Assembly: GCA_934045075.1 (NCBI GenBank)
Contig: OW203736.1
Location: 21,801,805 to 21,865,804 of the forward strand
Reading direction: 5' to 3'
Origin: Yponomeuta sedellus
Taxonomy: Eukaryota; Arthropoda; Insecta; Lepidoptera; Yponomeutidae
DNA: 64,000 nt
This document shows, piece after piece, positions 45,741 through 57,792 of the stretch; positions within the stretch are counted from its first letter, which is position 1, and each line of letters begins with the position of its first letter. The translations under genes and the position numbers were made by a program. The notes below the pieces were generated by a model, which was given only the letters and a program-made list of their open reading frames with translations, had not been told where the DNA came from and made no database searches.

Positions 45741-45969
45741 GGATATTATCTTCTTTTTTATGCACTAACCTGTGCTAAGGACAATTTTTTTAAAAACCTA
45801 TTTAGAGGCTAAAAATTCCACCCACGCCGGTTATTATTACCACCACAGATTACCACCCATTAGCTCAGTTGGAAGAGCGCTGGCACGGATAGTCAGAGGT
45901 CGCGGGTTCGAATCCCGGCATGGGTGGAATTAGCCTCTAAATAGGCTTTTAAAAAAACCTGGGATATTA
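45736..45969 (-). mobile_element. tRNA-Ile-core retroposon, copy 8
   Basis: Element 45749-45956 between perfect 13-bp direct repeats (acctgggatatta, 45736-45748 and 45957-45969). It has the best tRNA-like core (45854-45926): 7-bp acceptor stem cacccat/atgggtg, D stem gctc/gagc, 5-bp anticodon stem around acggata, T loop ttcgaat. One extra base precedes the 3' acceptor strand and T33 is replaced by C, so it is not a working tRNA. Confidence 0.93.
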
Positions 45970-46329
45970 CAATTGTGCTGGTGCGGTAGTGCCGGCGTCC
46001 GAACCCATGACTTCTTGAACGTCATAGACGCTATCAGCTCGCGCCTGCCGGAATAGCGTCCCATCCAGGGCCGGGCAGGGTTGTCGCGATGCTTATCGCC
46101 GCCGTAAATAAAGGCCACCTGACGCGCGACAGGCCTGCCCATTAGGGCAGCGCTGACGTCCCTGCAGGCCTTGGAACGTCTTTGTGTAGACCAGCGATGT
46201 TAGAGAGAAAAGTGGAAGCGTCGCTTTGACGATGGCGAAACCATACACCGCCGCCGTAAAAGAAGATAAAATAAGAATATTCTTTATTGTACACCAGGAA
46301 AAAACAATCACAAAATAATTACAATGATA

Positions 46330-46705
46330 CAGTAGAATTGTCGGCTTTATTGCTTAGAGCTGATATGCTAGATATGCTGGGCATATCGCTTGTGGACCGC
46401 GTACCCAACGTAGAAATTCGTCGAAGAACCAAGGTCGAGGACGTTGGTGAGTGGATCACAGACTTAAAGTGGAGATGGGCGGGACACTTGGCTAGAAGGG
46501 AAGACGACCGGTGGACCAGGGCAGTATCGGAGTGGTGGCCAAGGGAGGGAAGGAGGTTGGTAGGCAGACCACCGACACGATGGTCAGACGATATCGTGAG
46601 GGTTGCGGGTCAGATGGATCAGATTAGCACAGGACCGTGAGGTATGGCGCAATAAAAAGGAGGCCTTTGCCCAGCAGTGGGTTGATGTGGGCTGAATATA
46701 GATAG
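46330..46705 (+). pseudogene. LINE RT C-terminus and 3' end
   Basis: The open frame encodes LLRADMLDMLGISLVDRVPN, then VEDVGEWITDLKWRWAGHLA, RREDDRWT, and GRPPTRWSDDIVRVAG before a break. It is followed by gcctttgcccagcagtgggt and gggctgaata. This is the end of a non-LTR polyprotein, 5'-truncated and lacking the last residues after QMDQ. Confidence 0.8.
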
Positions 46706-46839
46706 ATATATATAGATTGCTCAGAGCAATTTCTTCCAGACAAGCGACGATGGAGACTGAAGGAAAAGTAAGATAAGATAAGAGTATTCTTTATGGACAT
46801 TTGTGTCTGAAGTTAGTAGCAAAACGACTCTCAAACTAA

Positions 46840-46995
46840 GAAGGAAAGTAAACCTAAGTCTTTGAGTGTTCAAATACTTCAACGCTTGAAATTTCGAATA
46901 CGCGGTGGGCACGCGTAGTAAATAAGCCCATACTATCACTCTCTCTCTGGGAAGACCTGTGCCCTGCAGTGGGACGTTTATAGGCTACATAAAAC
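46840..46995 (+). mobile_element. SINE-B, 3' portion
   Basis: tgagtgttcaaatacttcaa, cggtgggcacgcgtagtaaa, ctctctctgggaagacctgt, gccctgcagtgggacgttta, aggctacataaaa. Confidence 0.72.
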
Positions 46996-47414
46996 ATTTA
47001 CAAAAAAAAAGCTACTAATTATGTACTAATCATATGTCAACAATGAATACTTGGTGTTTTCGGCAATAAATATACTTGACTATCTTGACTTTCTATGTGC
47101 TAGCCACGATCCAACTGTACTTGTATAATTAATTGTAACACAATGGAGGGGGAAAGGTGTCGCCTTGCCCATTCTCTGAAACCGATAGCCCAATGGGCAC
47201 CTTATTAAATTTAACAAGGACTGTTTTACTTTCCATAAATTTATCAACACCTTTGCTTATCTTTCGGATAACTAATGTAATGAATACCTATACATATTTG
47301 ACAGCGTATACGTAGTTCAGATATGCACAACACCTGTCACTTGACAGGGTAGTCAAAGTGAACAATATACCTAAATAAAATAATTTACTGTCAGTCCACG
47401 TCGTCGTGTCGAAC

Positions 47415-47835
47415 GATGCAAAAACTGGCTAAGTGCTAATCGGACTCACGGACCGAGGGTTCCGTAGTATATAAATATAATAATGAAATCAAATGAAAAG
47501 GTTTTTTCAAAGTAGCGCGGAAACTGAACATTAATTAAATTAAGGCTTATTGAACATTACAAGTCGAACTAGGTGTCCATTTCAAGATTTAGATAGATAG
47601 ATAACACTTTATTGCATAACCAGAAAAAAGAATACAACGGATACGTACTTTCCATTGCGGAAAAAAACATCAAAATTTCTACACGAACAGAATCGCGGCT
47701 AACAGCTAATACCACATATTCAGCTACTTAATTCTGTGAAACTTTCAGCTGTATGCCTAAACGGTTCAAGAGATAAAACAAATATCACTTCGTGTCCGGA
47801 ACCCTAAGACGACAAAGACGAACAAACGGAAATAC
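47415..47835 (+). repeat. dispersed repeat with gggttccgta / ccggaaccct ends
   Basis: Left part tgcaaaaactggctaagtgc then aatcggactcacggaccgag and ggttccgtagta. Right part cctaaacggttcaagagata and gtccggaaccctaagacg. This is a familiar moth repeat split by unrelated insertions at about 47510-47690. Class undetermined. Confidence 0.45.
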
Positions 47836-49437
47836 TTAATCTATAGACGTGGTAGCAGGAGATCATAGGAGCACCATTACAGATGATGCCCGCGGGAATA
47901 TTCCTGGAAACGGGAGCGCCAGAGAATCCCACGACATAAATATTGTACCAGGGAGCCATAAAGATGAGACGTCAGCCTGTCGCGAGCTAAATACCATTTG
48001 TGTTCGCAGCTAATGGCAGATTAGTACTCGTAGTTGTTTTATTAGTTTATTACTATTTATTCAGAACTAGCGGGAGATGATAGATTTATGGTTTTTGATT
48101 TAATCAGAGCAGATGTAACTTACATGGTAGCTTTCGATTAAATACCTAATTATTTGAAATATCTGTTGTGGCGCGAATTTTTTAATCAGAAATGGTGTAT
48201 TCGCCAGGTCTATGCAAAGCGAAACCACAGTTTCATCTGTCTGCCCAATGTCCCATTTATCTATCGAAATCTCGACTAAAACCTATAAATTCCCAGCATC
48301 TGCTCTATCTCCCACATTCAGTTGAATGTCCACCACTGTAGCACAAAATAGTAAGAATAAAATGTCCACCCAGTACCTATGCAGATATCAGGGAGGCACA
48401 GAATTCTTTGACAAAACTACAAACCGCCATAAAATCAATGTAATAAAAAAAATTACTTGCATGAAGCATGAAGTTTGAAGTCTATATAGATCATAGCTAT
48501 ATCTGTTCATCTCATCAGATTCATCTGAATAGTTTGCCAACTTCGACCAGCTTGGCAACTAGTTTACCTCGAGGCAACTGACCACATGCCATGCTTCGAT
48601 ATGTAAAATTTTAAAATTTGCATTGATGTTACATTAACCCCCTTTATAAGCGAACAGATAAAGGCACTCCATATGCTAGATCAATGAATTTCTTAAGACC
48701 ACCGTACATGATGCCGTCCATTCACTAGTAGATAAGAATATAAGAATAACTGTCGAAACCAGAATATTAGACCATAAAAATGTTTCATTCTGCTTTTCTT
48801 CCAAAAAAAGACAGAAAAAGAGAAAGAAAAGTTCTCCTCAACAAGCCACCAAGGACATACCGGTCAGTAAGGACAATCATGGTCAACAACGACATACCGA
48901 TGTTCTACGTCTTCCGACGGTTTGCTCGAAGAAGATGCAAGAGTAGAAACATGGTGTTAGAGCCAATCACCATACATAGCTTACAGTTCTGACAACGCAT
49001 TGTCGAGCACACTACCCACTCACCAAACACACGAATAAACTCCACTATGCAGGTTATAAACTTATAAGCAATCCAGGTCGATCTGTACTCCTGAATTGGG
49101 ACCATTAGACGTTGAAATTGAAATCGGTTGTTGATTTCCTATGCTCCCTTAGAAGTTAAAGGGCCGAAAAAGAGTATGAAGATTACGACTAAAGAAAAAA
49201 AGAAAGACATTTATTGGAACAAATTAACACATTACAGAAAAGAAAAGGCATCTATATCTAATTACATCTTTATTTTCCACTACCTAATATCTACAATGCC
49301 TTGGAAGCTGCAAACGCTCTCAGCTCGTACACTTGGAATGAGCTTTCTGCAGCTTGCCAGCCCAACCGTACCTTCATCCCACGCGGCCGGTGGCGTGACT
49401 AGGGAGCGTTAGCGTCTGCGCGAGAAGCAGCAGTTGC
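47836..49437. other. about 1.6 kb with no gene seen
   Basis: No exon recognised on either strand. 49128-49412 has a 94-codon open frame without known similarity, ending in a GC-richer patch. Confidence 0.35.
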
Positions 49438-49442
49438 TATAG

Positions 49443-49488
49443 ACACGTGTAATGGCCCATTAGTGCTGGTTGTCCCGCTTTAAAGCGG
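49443..49488. promoter_or_regulatory. cluster of palindromic motifs
   Basis: Within 46 bases: acacgtgt (49443-49450, E-box palindrome), taatggcccatta (49450-49462, paired homeodomain-type half sites) and ccgctttaaagcgg (49475-49488). Single copy in the window, in the mab-21 side of the neurobeachin intron. Regulatory role is inferred. Confidence 0.35.
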
Positions 49489-50415
49489 TTTTGTTCACTG
49501 GGGTCAAGCTCGGGGTGAGAGAAGACATGGTGTTCCTACAAATTTTGGTGTGTTGAAAATGAATGGTAAAGGTTTTGGTCATTGATTATAATTAGTTACG
49601 AATTGGTGGGGCTATTTACTCAGGCTCCAAGTCATATTATTTAGTCATTACTAATAGTTCTCTTTCTCTAAGAAACGAAAATATATATAGAGATCATTCA
49701 AATAAATACCATTTAAAGCATTTTTTTCAACAAAAACTGTATTTAAAACAGTACTACACATTATTGATTTGTGACCGGCTCAACTTACTTCACTTTTTGA
49801 TTTACTTGATTTTTGACCTGGTCGGACTCTTGCGACAAAAAGTGAAGTAGGTACTCGTAAGTTAATCAGGTGGCAAGTCAATAATGTTTTCAAATTAACT
49901 TTTTAAGTAACTTAAACCCCAAAATAAAGTTATATTTTTAGAGCCAAACTTGGGCGATAAGCAATAATATTTGTCTCAAGCTACTTTATGCCACTTAAAA
50001 CGCAATTAGTCTTTTACCTATTCTTGTGCACAGAAAGCTGCATCAAAGATTATTCTCAAGTCGGCGATTCTATTTACGGAATCCTTGATAGTCTTTTACA
50101 GGGCGACTGTCACAACTAATATAAAAATCAATTTCGCTCCGTCGCCTGAAATACAAACAAATCGTGTCCCGGTTCCAGGTTGGAGCTTTTTGGTTGTTTA
50201 AAACAATCACCCCACTGCCTTGTAGAGATAGCAGAACTGTAGATCCACTTCTACTTTACTTAGCAACTTTAGCATGTTAGAGGCTATGTGTATTTTATGG
50301 CAAATATTCCCATTAGGTCTTAATAAATTAGTCAATCATTGGACAATTTCAAGATCGAACTTTTTTCCAAAATGTCATCAGTCATCACGCAATATTTTAA
50401 AAATATGGGCCTGTC
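49489..50415. other. no gene seen
   Basis: A short inverted pair cttcactttttg / caaaaagtgaag (about 49790-49850) encloses a ggtcggactcttgcga piece resembling family X. Confidence 0.35.
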
Positions 50416-50554
50416 TCTGAATTGAGAATTTTGCTAAATACATACTATATATTATGCTGTAGTCCTCTTTGAATTTATCAGCAAAGAGTTACTAAGTAAT
50501 ACTTAAGTAACAGAACGTTACTTAAGTATTACTTAGTAAAATTCTCAATTCAGA
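50416..50554. mobile_element. MITE-like hairpin element
   Basis: 17-bp terminal inverted repeats (tctgaattgagaatttt at 50416-50432; complement at 50538-50554). Inside is a perfect 23-bp hairpin (50489-50511 with 50517-50539). An arm also occurs at 5088-5135. Confidence 0.65.
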
Positions 50555-50568
50555 AACCAAACCTATGT

Positions 50569-51652
50569 GTATTTTTATGGCAAATCGTCCCATTAAATAG
50601 AACTTTTTTCCAAAACAAGTCGACACGCAATTTTTGAAGAATAAGAATCGCTGGTTTGATATAGGATGGTAAAAAGCGGAGTTGGACATGGGACCGATTG
50701 TGAAAGCGGCTTGGGACGTTGTTAACGTTGACTGTCAATAACTGACTGTTGACCGAATTAACTGTCAATTTGGTAAGTTTTTTGAATATTCGAAGAAATG
50801 TAGATGGAGGAGAACAAAAATATTTTCACTTTGAAGCAAATAAAATTGCAGATTAGTATACTTTCGATGGACTTTTATCTCGTCGAGACTTGGTAACAAA
50901 ACCATGCTAGTCCTAGCTAATGAGTCTCCTGATTGGCCACAGAGTTCAACTTAAACTGGTATATCTCTATAGCTACACGCATGACCAAATTACGACGAGT
51001 TCTCGGTCGGGATCAATTACTGCTGTAAGCGACCGTGTAATCAAAGGCACGTGGAGACAATTCATTCCCTTATGGTGCTTTTTTCTAACTCTCAAAATAT
51101 TAAAATATTTCGACAGGCAAGTAAACAAAAATGTTGTTGAATGACTAAGCCGGCCGCTCCCGGCAATGGATGTAGCTTCCTCTATTTGTCAAAATTTTTG
51201 GATGCTTACATATTTGGTACATTATGTTATGATGAAATGTTACAGAAAACGTTTATTTCAGTTTGAATTCAGAAAGGTAATGCTTTTTCACTATCACAAA
51301 GTAGGTTAGCTGACATACAATATAGGTAACAGAGAAACATATTACAAAGAGCGGTTCCATAATGGTTTAGGTATTGAATTCTAGTAAGCTCCTGTAAGCA
51401 AGTCTACTCTCTCCTTGTGATAGTGCCGGGATTTGTGCCTGGAGATACATTGTAATGTCCAATTCAAATCGCAGAGGTATTTGATTGAATATACCTACTT
51501 CGCTCATTGTTTTTTTACCCTTTTCGGAGATATGCAGAAGCTCGTGGATGGTCAGTGTTCACAAGTCAACACTAGAGAAGCAGAGGTACTGAATTTACTG
51601 ACAATGTTAATAGGAAAACAACCTAGATCACTTCAGTTTTTAATCAGTTTAA
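50569..51652. other. about 1.1 kb with no feature seen
   Basis: No coding or repeat signal recognised. Confidence 0.35.
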
Positions 51653-51998
51653 CCCATTATGTCCCCACCGGTGGGCACGGGTCTCTTCCCTGAGGAAGGT
51701 ATAGGCCATATTCCACCACGGGGGTCAAGTCCGGATTGGTGGAGGTTTGCAAGACTAGTGGCTGGTCTTACTGTCAGAAGTTTTCAAGTCGCCCTAAGTT
51801 CTGTGATTTGTTTTAACGACTGCCATCTACCGACGGCAGCCGGCACCAACTGTTTAACGTGCCTTGCGAAGCACGGAATCGTTCGGAAAAATTTCACGTT
51901 AGTCATGGGCGGTCACCCAACCATTCATTGAACGCGCCCTATGTTGCTAAACCTTCATGTTCGTTTAAGATCACTCAGGCAGCCGGCGCTACGAGCGA
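51653..51998 (-). mobile_element. 5S-derived SINE, subfamily 2
   Basis: Full length: tatgtccccaccggtgggca, ggaaggtataggccatattc, gcttgcgaagcacgga-type body, and the head in complement (gggcggtcacccaaccattc, atgttgctaaacc). Ends cggcgctacgagcga. Colinear with 35677-36040. Confidence 0.82.
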
Positions 51999-52082
51999 AT
52001 AATTTTTTAAATATGTAATTCTTTTATGTACCCATTTTCTTTCCTACCCTGCTGCCCGGCGGCGGCGTAATAATGAAGTTTA

Positions 52083-52272
52083 GGGTCTGTTTCACAATCT
52101 GTAGATAAAGTTCCGGTTAAGCTATCCGCAACCAGGGCTGCCGTTTGTTCTAAATTTGAAGCCACAAAAGAACACACGCATTATAGGAATTATTATTTAA
52201 ATTTTGAACAAACGGCAGCCCGGGTTGTAGATAGCTTATCTGGAACTTTATTTGAACATTGTGAATCAGGAG
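52083..52272. mobile_element. MITE with long terminal inverted repeats
   Basis: The left arm (gtctgtttcacaatctg ... ataaagttccggttaagcta ... ccagggctgccgtttgttc) is mirrored with mismatches by the right arm (gaacaaacggcagcccgggt ... tagcttatctggaacttta ... cattgtgaatcagg). Arms are ~75 bp and the centre is short. Target duplication not resolved. Confidence 0.75.
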
Positions 52273-53057
52273 CTTAATAAAATAAAGTGTAAAAATAAAG
52301 TTAATAAAAACTGTATTAGGACGGATATTTACTCGTTTAATTTTACAATTTACCGACGTTTTGCAAGTACTATAAATAATAATGTTGTGAGCGGTGAGTA
52401 CCTACCAGATGGGAGTGAGCCGCGGCTCTGTTCGCGGATGGCAGCGGAAGTGGCGGCATCTGCAAGCGCTTACCGGCGGCGCCACTGTCGCAAGCTTCCG
52501 TACCACTTCACTTCCTATTAGTTTAATCTAAAATCATATTTCTACGTAACTACCTATTTAAGTCTTAAAGTTCCGGAGGATACAATTGGGGACGCTGATG
52601 TCTGAAAACACAGATCTTACCTAGAATAAGGCTAATCAAATAATGTTATTGCGAGGTACGGCTTTTTTTTACTCTTTTTAATGTATTAAGCAGTTGTTTT
52701 TAACCTAACTTTAATTTATAAAATACTTACGCTGCAAACGTATGCGCTATGCTTTGTCTACATAGCAAATCAGTAAAAACTGTAAATAAATTACTCGGAA
52801 CTTTCATTCTTTCACCACTTTATTGTAGGTAGTTGTGCATGATTTTCAAATCAATGCCCTTTTCTTCCCGTCTCATTCCCTATGTCGTGTATTGGAAAAA
52901 AACATGTAGGTCAAACCCAATGTCGGTCGATATTTGTTTACAGTCTGTTAGGTTTTAGAATATACCTCGGGCTCTAGAGTAGGCTTCGGTTTTTGTCGAA
53001 AGCACCCGAGTGTAATACTACTTCCTGCTCTGTAACTTTACTTCATTATTTTGAAAA
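52273..53057. other. no gene seen
   Basis: A GC-rich patch at 52415-52505 (gaagtggcggcatctgcaag, accggcggcgccactgtcgc) has no homologue I recognise. Confidence 0.3.
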
Positions 53058-53237
53058 GTTATGTAAAGTTTAAAAACCTATTAAGAGGCTAAAAATTTCA
53101 CCCATGCCGGGATTCGAACCCCGGCATGGGTGAAATTTTTAGCCTCTAAATAGGTTTTTAAATTTGTCCTTAGCACGGGTTAGTGCATTAAAAATAAAAA
53201 TTGTATTAAAAATAAAAATAGTATGGTTATGTAAAGT
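53058..53237 (+). mobile_element. tRNA-Ile-core retroposon, copy 9 (core deleted)
   Basis: Element 53070-53225 between perfect 12-bp direct repeats (gttatgtaaagt, 53058-53069 and 53226-53237). The tRNA core is gone: the arm cacccatgccgggattcgaa runs straight into its own complement ccggcatgggtg, forming a long hairpin. Then come the outer arm and a duplicated attaaaaataaaaa tail. Confidence 0.93.
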
Positions 53238-53520
53238 GTCATATTAGTTTCGATATTTCTATTAAATATATCCAATTCTATCCGATAGTAGCAGAGGTAT
53301 ATTCTAAAAGCTACCAGACTGTACCTAGATTTAAATTTCACCAGTTACAGTACCTACCTGCCCAAACTTCGGTCTCTTTAAGAATTTCAGGAATGCTTAA
53401 AAGTTGTCGTTGTCTTCGACCACTTAATTACCAGGCTTATCTCTAACGTGCTACGGGTGATCATTAAAGTTAAAGTGTACGCTATAAATATAAACAAATA
53501 AACCGTCCTTTTTGTCTATC
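53238..53520. other. no feature seen
   Basis: No signal recognised. Confidence 0.3.
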
Positions 53521-53590
53521 AATGCACCTGCGCCCGCGCAGAGATAAGGCCGTGTTCAGACGAGCGTTTAACGAGCGGCCTTATCTGGAA
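53521..53590. promoter_or_regulatory. inverted GATA pair
   Basis: agataaggccg (53542-53552) and its exact complement cggccttatct (53576-53586) face each other across 23 bases, in a GC-rich patch that also has a cacctg E-box. Candidate enhancer piece; inference. Confidence 0.3.
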
Positions 53591-55689
53591 CTGCATGTAG
53601 CGACACCCTACTGAACTGAAACTGCTGAGGAGATGAGGTGGCCACGGATGGCGTTTATGACTGTGTGGTTGACTTTATTGGACGTGCATTTTAATCAGAG
53701 TGATCAGGAACTGCAATCGTAAATAGGTAGCTGACTTTGCGATAGTATGCAAATTTTGAAATTGTCGTGACATTTATATTCGGAGTTTAAATGCTGACAC
53801 CAAAATTTTATAACTACGATATTTTTTTCTACATTTATCAAAGTATGTTGCATAAAAGTTGCGAGAGTAAACAGGTAGGTACAATCGACATACCATAACC
53901 CTTTAAATAATCAGTTCGCATTCTAATCAGTTGCGTTAACAGCCACTTTGCAAATGTAAATGTTTACCTGCTGCGGACTGTACTCGAATAAAAAAGACAA
54001 GCCTAGATACCAATACTTTGAGCCACTGCCCATATAAGTAATATTTGCTTAATATATTTCAACGAACCTCTAATATATTACTAGGTCTCAAACAGCTGAA
54101 CAAGATAAATGATTCGGTGGTTCTAGGAGTAGGTACCTACATGTGCAGCTCGTCCAATCACTACGATTTAGTACAAGCTGACATAGTACCTATTTTCCGC
54201 TAAACTGGCTCAAAAAATCCAGAGGCCTAACTGTAGGAGCCCGAGCGTAACATTATGATAATCAAAGAGATAACCCGAGCGAACTCGTCCGATTTGCGAT
54301 CTTATCTGCGACCCGAGAATTCCAGCTCATTTGGAGAAAAATAAGTACCTACCCATTTACATACAGGCACCGCTAATGAGAAAAATATATACGAAACAGA
54401 AAGACTGAGTTGGTTTTGTTTCCATGTGAGGTGAACGGTCTCTACAGTTTTGAGGTGGGTCAAAAAAATATTGGTCTCTGCTAGCACAACGCCACGATAA
54501 AAGTTAGGTATATCCTGTTATCGGCTAGCAGCATCTTGCTTTATTTCACCGCGTAAAGCGAGAGGCCACTACTCGATAGTGGTATAAAACTTATCTTGAT
54601 TTGTGCTCCCCATAGGATACAGCCGGCCTAACATGGCATACGTTTTGTCTGTGCTTGCCCCAGAGATATCACTTTTTGTAGTGATGCGTTCTCTTAGGCA
54701 AACGATTTGTAATATACTGTAGGTACCATCGTTACTTTAGACTTCATCGCGTTCCAACTGGTGCCACAGATAGCCTTCTAAGCAACGGCGTCCCATACAT
54801 AAGACATAACCTACAGTAACTTTAGAGCGCTTCGGAAACTAAATAAAAAAGCCTTCTTAATAAAAACACGACTCCACTGAAACGCTCCTAGAGAAATTTT
54901 GTTTAATCTGTGGTTACGTTTTTTCCTTGCAAAATCTCCACCACATACTACTTTAGTCAGTGTTATTAGAGTGTTTTAAGGAATTCTGTTTTTATAAATA
55001 AGGCCGTTATTGATAGGCTTCAATCAATCGGTATTCGTGCACTATATGCTTATTTTGGAAAAAAATATACAGGAGACGACACACTCGGTAACTAGGTAGG
55101 TAATCAAAGTAACCAAGTAGGTAACCAACTTTGGTAAATTATCGACGACAGAAGGTACGGGGGCTGAATAGCAATAGGTACGAAGAATACAAATAAGAAT
55201 GCTAATTTTGGTGGTGTTTATCATAATATTTACTTTTAGTTAGTACAAGCGAGTCTGTGATGATGGTATTAGCATGGTTAGCGCGGAGTGTCTATATATA
55301 TCACCTATAGGTGTGTACCTACCTACCTACAACGCAATGCATTTCAAGGAATAACCGCTACCGCCGGCACCTTCTTCTCTTTTTTGTTCATCTCTTAATG
55401 AGACCAACCAACCGAAGAGTTTAACATTAAAAACTCACCATTTTGTTATCTTTATAATAATTTTATCCAAATCTTTATAATAATTCGCGCCGACCGGCCA
55501 ACGTCTCAATCCCGTATCAGCCCCGCAATCGGCAAGCGTGTCCCGTACATCCAATTATCTTGGGCGTAAGACCGAAATATCTGCACCTTACACATATTTT
55601 ACAAAACAAAAAACCGCCGCACTAGACGATGTAAAGTTATTTCATCTCACACCAACCAGTCCCATCTTCGAGCTTACATCATTACAATA
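53591..55689. other. about 2.1 kb with no gene seen
   Basis: No exon or named repeat. Scattered short motifs (another cttatctg at 54301) only. Confidence 0.35.
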
Positions 55690-55880
55690 GCGTTCAAAAT
55701 GGACTGCACCGCACATAGGCCCTTAAGTTTCCAGTGAAAGTTCCCCTAAGGGGCGTGTCGTATCCCCTCCAGGGAGCGGCGCGGGCGAGGGAGGGGCCTG
55801 TGTCAGTGGCGCGCGGGCGGTGGGGTTTGATAGATGTGTCTCTACCGACATCCCTCATACTAAAACACGGAGGCGCATTT
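55690..55880. other. GC-rich island, unidentified
   Basis: Contains gttcccctaaggggcgtgtc and gggagcggcgcgggcgaggg; no open frame with known similarity. Possibly regulatory; no repeat match in the window. Confidence 0.25.
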
Positions 55881-57504
55881 CGCTCTACATAAATCCTCAA
55901 GATGATAATTTTCTGTGAGAATTTATTCTCGGAACCGCGAGTGCGATGGTTTATTTGATCGTCGCTTTATGGACTGTTTGTTTTAGAGTTTTAAGTGCGC
56001 GCAGTGTGTTGGCACCTTCGTGTGAAATGTGATTTTTTTGTGTTGCGACTCTACTTGCGGATTTCGTTTTTTTTAGTTGTTATTTTTTATTTTTGTGATG
56101 TTTATCTCTTAGGTACCTACTATAGTCTGTACCTATAGTATAATCTGTGCTGTGATAAATAAAATAAGAGTAGAAAGAAATATACCTAGTTAATGATTCC
56201 AACATAAAGCCTTTGTGTACCTACTTGATTTCGGTCGACATTGTTCTCCTGTATCATTTAGTTTTAAATCTACCAACCCGGACATGGCTCCCGTGGTGGA
56301 GTATGGCCTAACCTACCTGCGATGCAGGAAGAGACCCGTGCCCCAGCAGTGGAGACATTCATGTGTTCAATTCCATCGATTTAGTTTTAAATAATGTATT
56401 GAAATTTAACTCATGAGTACCTACCTATGAAGGTATATAAAAATTTGTTTAAAAACGTATAAAAATCTAAATGTACCTAAAATAAAACAGCGAAAATATT
56501 TCATACGAAATTTTCAAATATGTTTTTCTTAATTAGTAAAAGAAATTTCTCAAAAAAAATGTAATTATTAATTTCATATCGCAGAAAGAAATAAAGGTAG
56601 GTTATTTTATCAACCAGTTTTTATGGCATTGATGTGATAGGAAGATACCACCGTAACGTAGCTATCACCCAAGTCTGTAACAAGCCTATGTTCCTAATTA
56701 TACTAATTTACTGTAACGTAGGCGTGAATTTATACATTATGTCACTCCCAATAAGATGGCATTTGTACCAATTACTAGAGCTAGCACTTATTTTATGTTC
56801 TTCCTATACAATTATCTCATTAATTTCTCTGTAGTCTGCTTAATTGCAACATAAATGTTATTTTTATGCCAATAAAACATAGTGAAATGTCTAAGAGTCT
56901 TTGTGTCTTGTGAGCTCCTTGGTCTGCTCTCCAAATGTGAAAATAAACGTTAATGTTAAATATAAGTAAGTACTTAGTTACCTAAATCGGTTCGGGTTTT
57001 TTTTAGCTAAATAAGAACCGCTTGCGTCAACATCATCTGAATAGATCTAGATAGAGTTATTAATAAGTACATAAACATCTTGCACTAGACATTTATACTT
57101 TATTAATATTTTTATTTATTGAAAGAAAACGATCGTACCTATCTACAAGCAGGGCGTTTCTGAAGATTTATACAACAAAGACAGTAACATCATAAATAAA
57201 ACTTACTATTTTATTTCGCTAACACCAATCAAGGATGAGATTAGTGAAGTACATCCAACAGCACATCAACCCCTACACACGTGCAGTTGTTTTGTTACGT
57301 AACTCACTTTGTAGCAGAAATGTAAGGGTTGATGAACTGTCCATGCCCTCTTCCAATAGCAACCAATACATAAAATTTACCAACTTTTTCTTTTTAATCC
57401 ATTATTTTTGTACACATTAAATAACATTTTCAGAGCTATCCGTGCATAAATTAAACGTCTGAAATCCTTATTGTATTGTTACCGGATAAATTTACAAGAT
57501 TTTT
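55881..57504. other. no gene seen apart from a SINE fragment
   Basis: Apart from 56271-56370 the sequence is AT-rich and featureless to me. Confidence 0.35.
56271..56370 (+). mobile_element. 5S-derived SINE 3' fragment
   Basis: ccaacccggacatggctccc, tggtggagtatggcctaacc, gatgcaggaagagacccgtg and ccccagcagtggagacat. Confidence 0.7.
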
Positions 57505-57590
57505 TTGTCGGAAGAGTCCTAGCAGGTTTCGCACTGATTTCCAGAGCTGAATAGAATAACTAATTAACTCACGAAAGTTTTAGTTCAAAA
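57505..57590 (+). repeat. dispersed repeat family X, fragment
   Basis: gtcggaagagtcctagcagg then tttcgcactgatttcc and acgaaagttttagttca. Confidence 0.45.
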
Positions 57591-57732
57591 AGTCTGTAAT
57601 TCTGTAATTTTTTTATGTCTGTATTGTTGTAAGTAGTTATCCATATATCCAGTGACTTCGTGCAGCTGCCTTTAATGTTACCAAGTTAGTTACGTACCTA
57701 CTAATTTGAGAAATAAAACGTGGGGTTCCTTG

Positions 57733-57792
57733 CCATTGCCATGGGTGCCACTGGACGCTGTATAAATCATCTCATTACGTAGATGCAAAAGG
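57733..57792 (+). repeat. dispersed repeat family C, 3' end
   Basis: ccactggacgctgtataaat then catctcattacgtagatgca. Confidence 0.6.

Noticed and set aside
45854..45926. Intact-looking tRNA gene
   Set aside because: Stems pair well, but there is one extra base before the 3' acceptor strand, C replaces T33, and the unit is part of a nine-copy retroposon. Not a functional tRNA.
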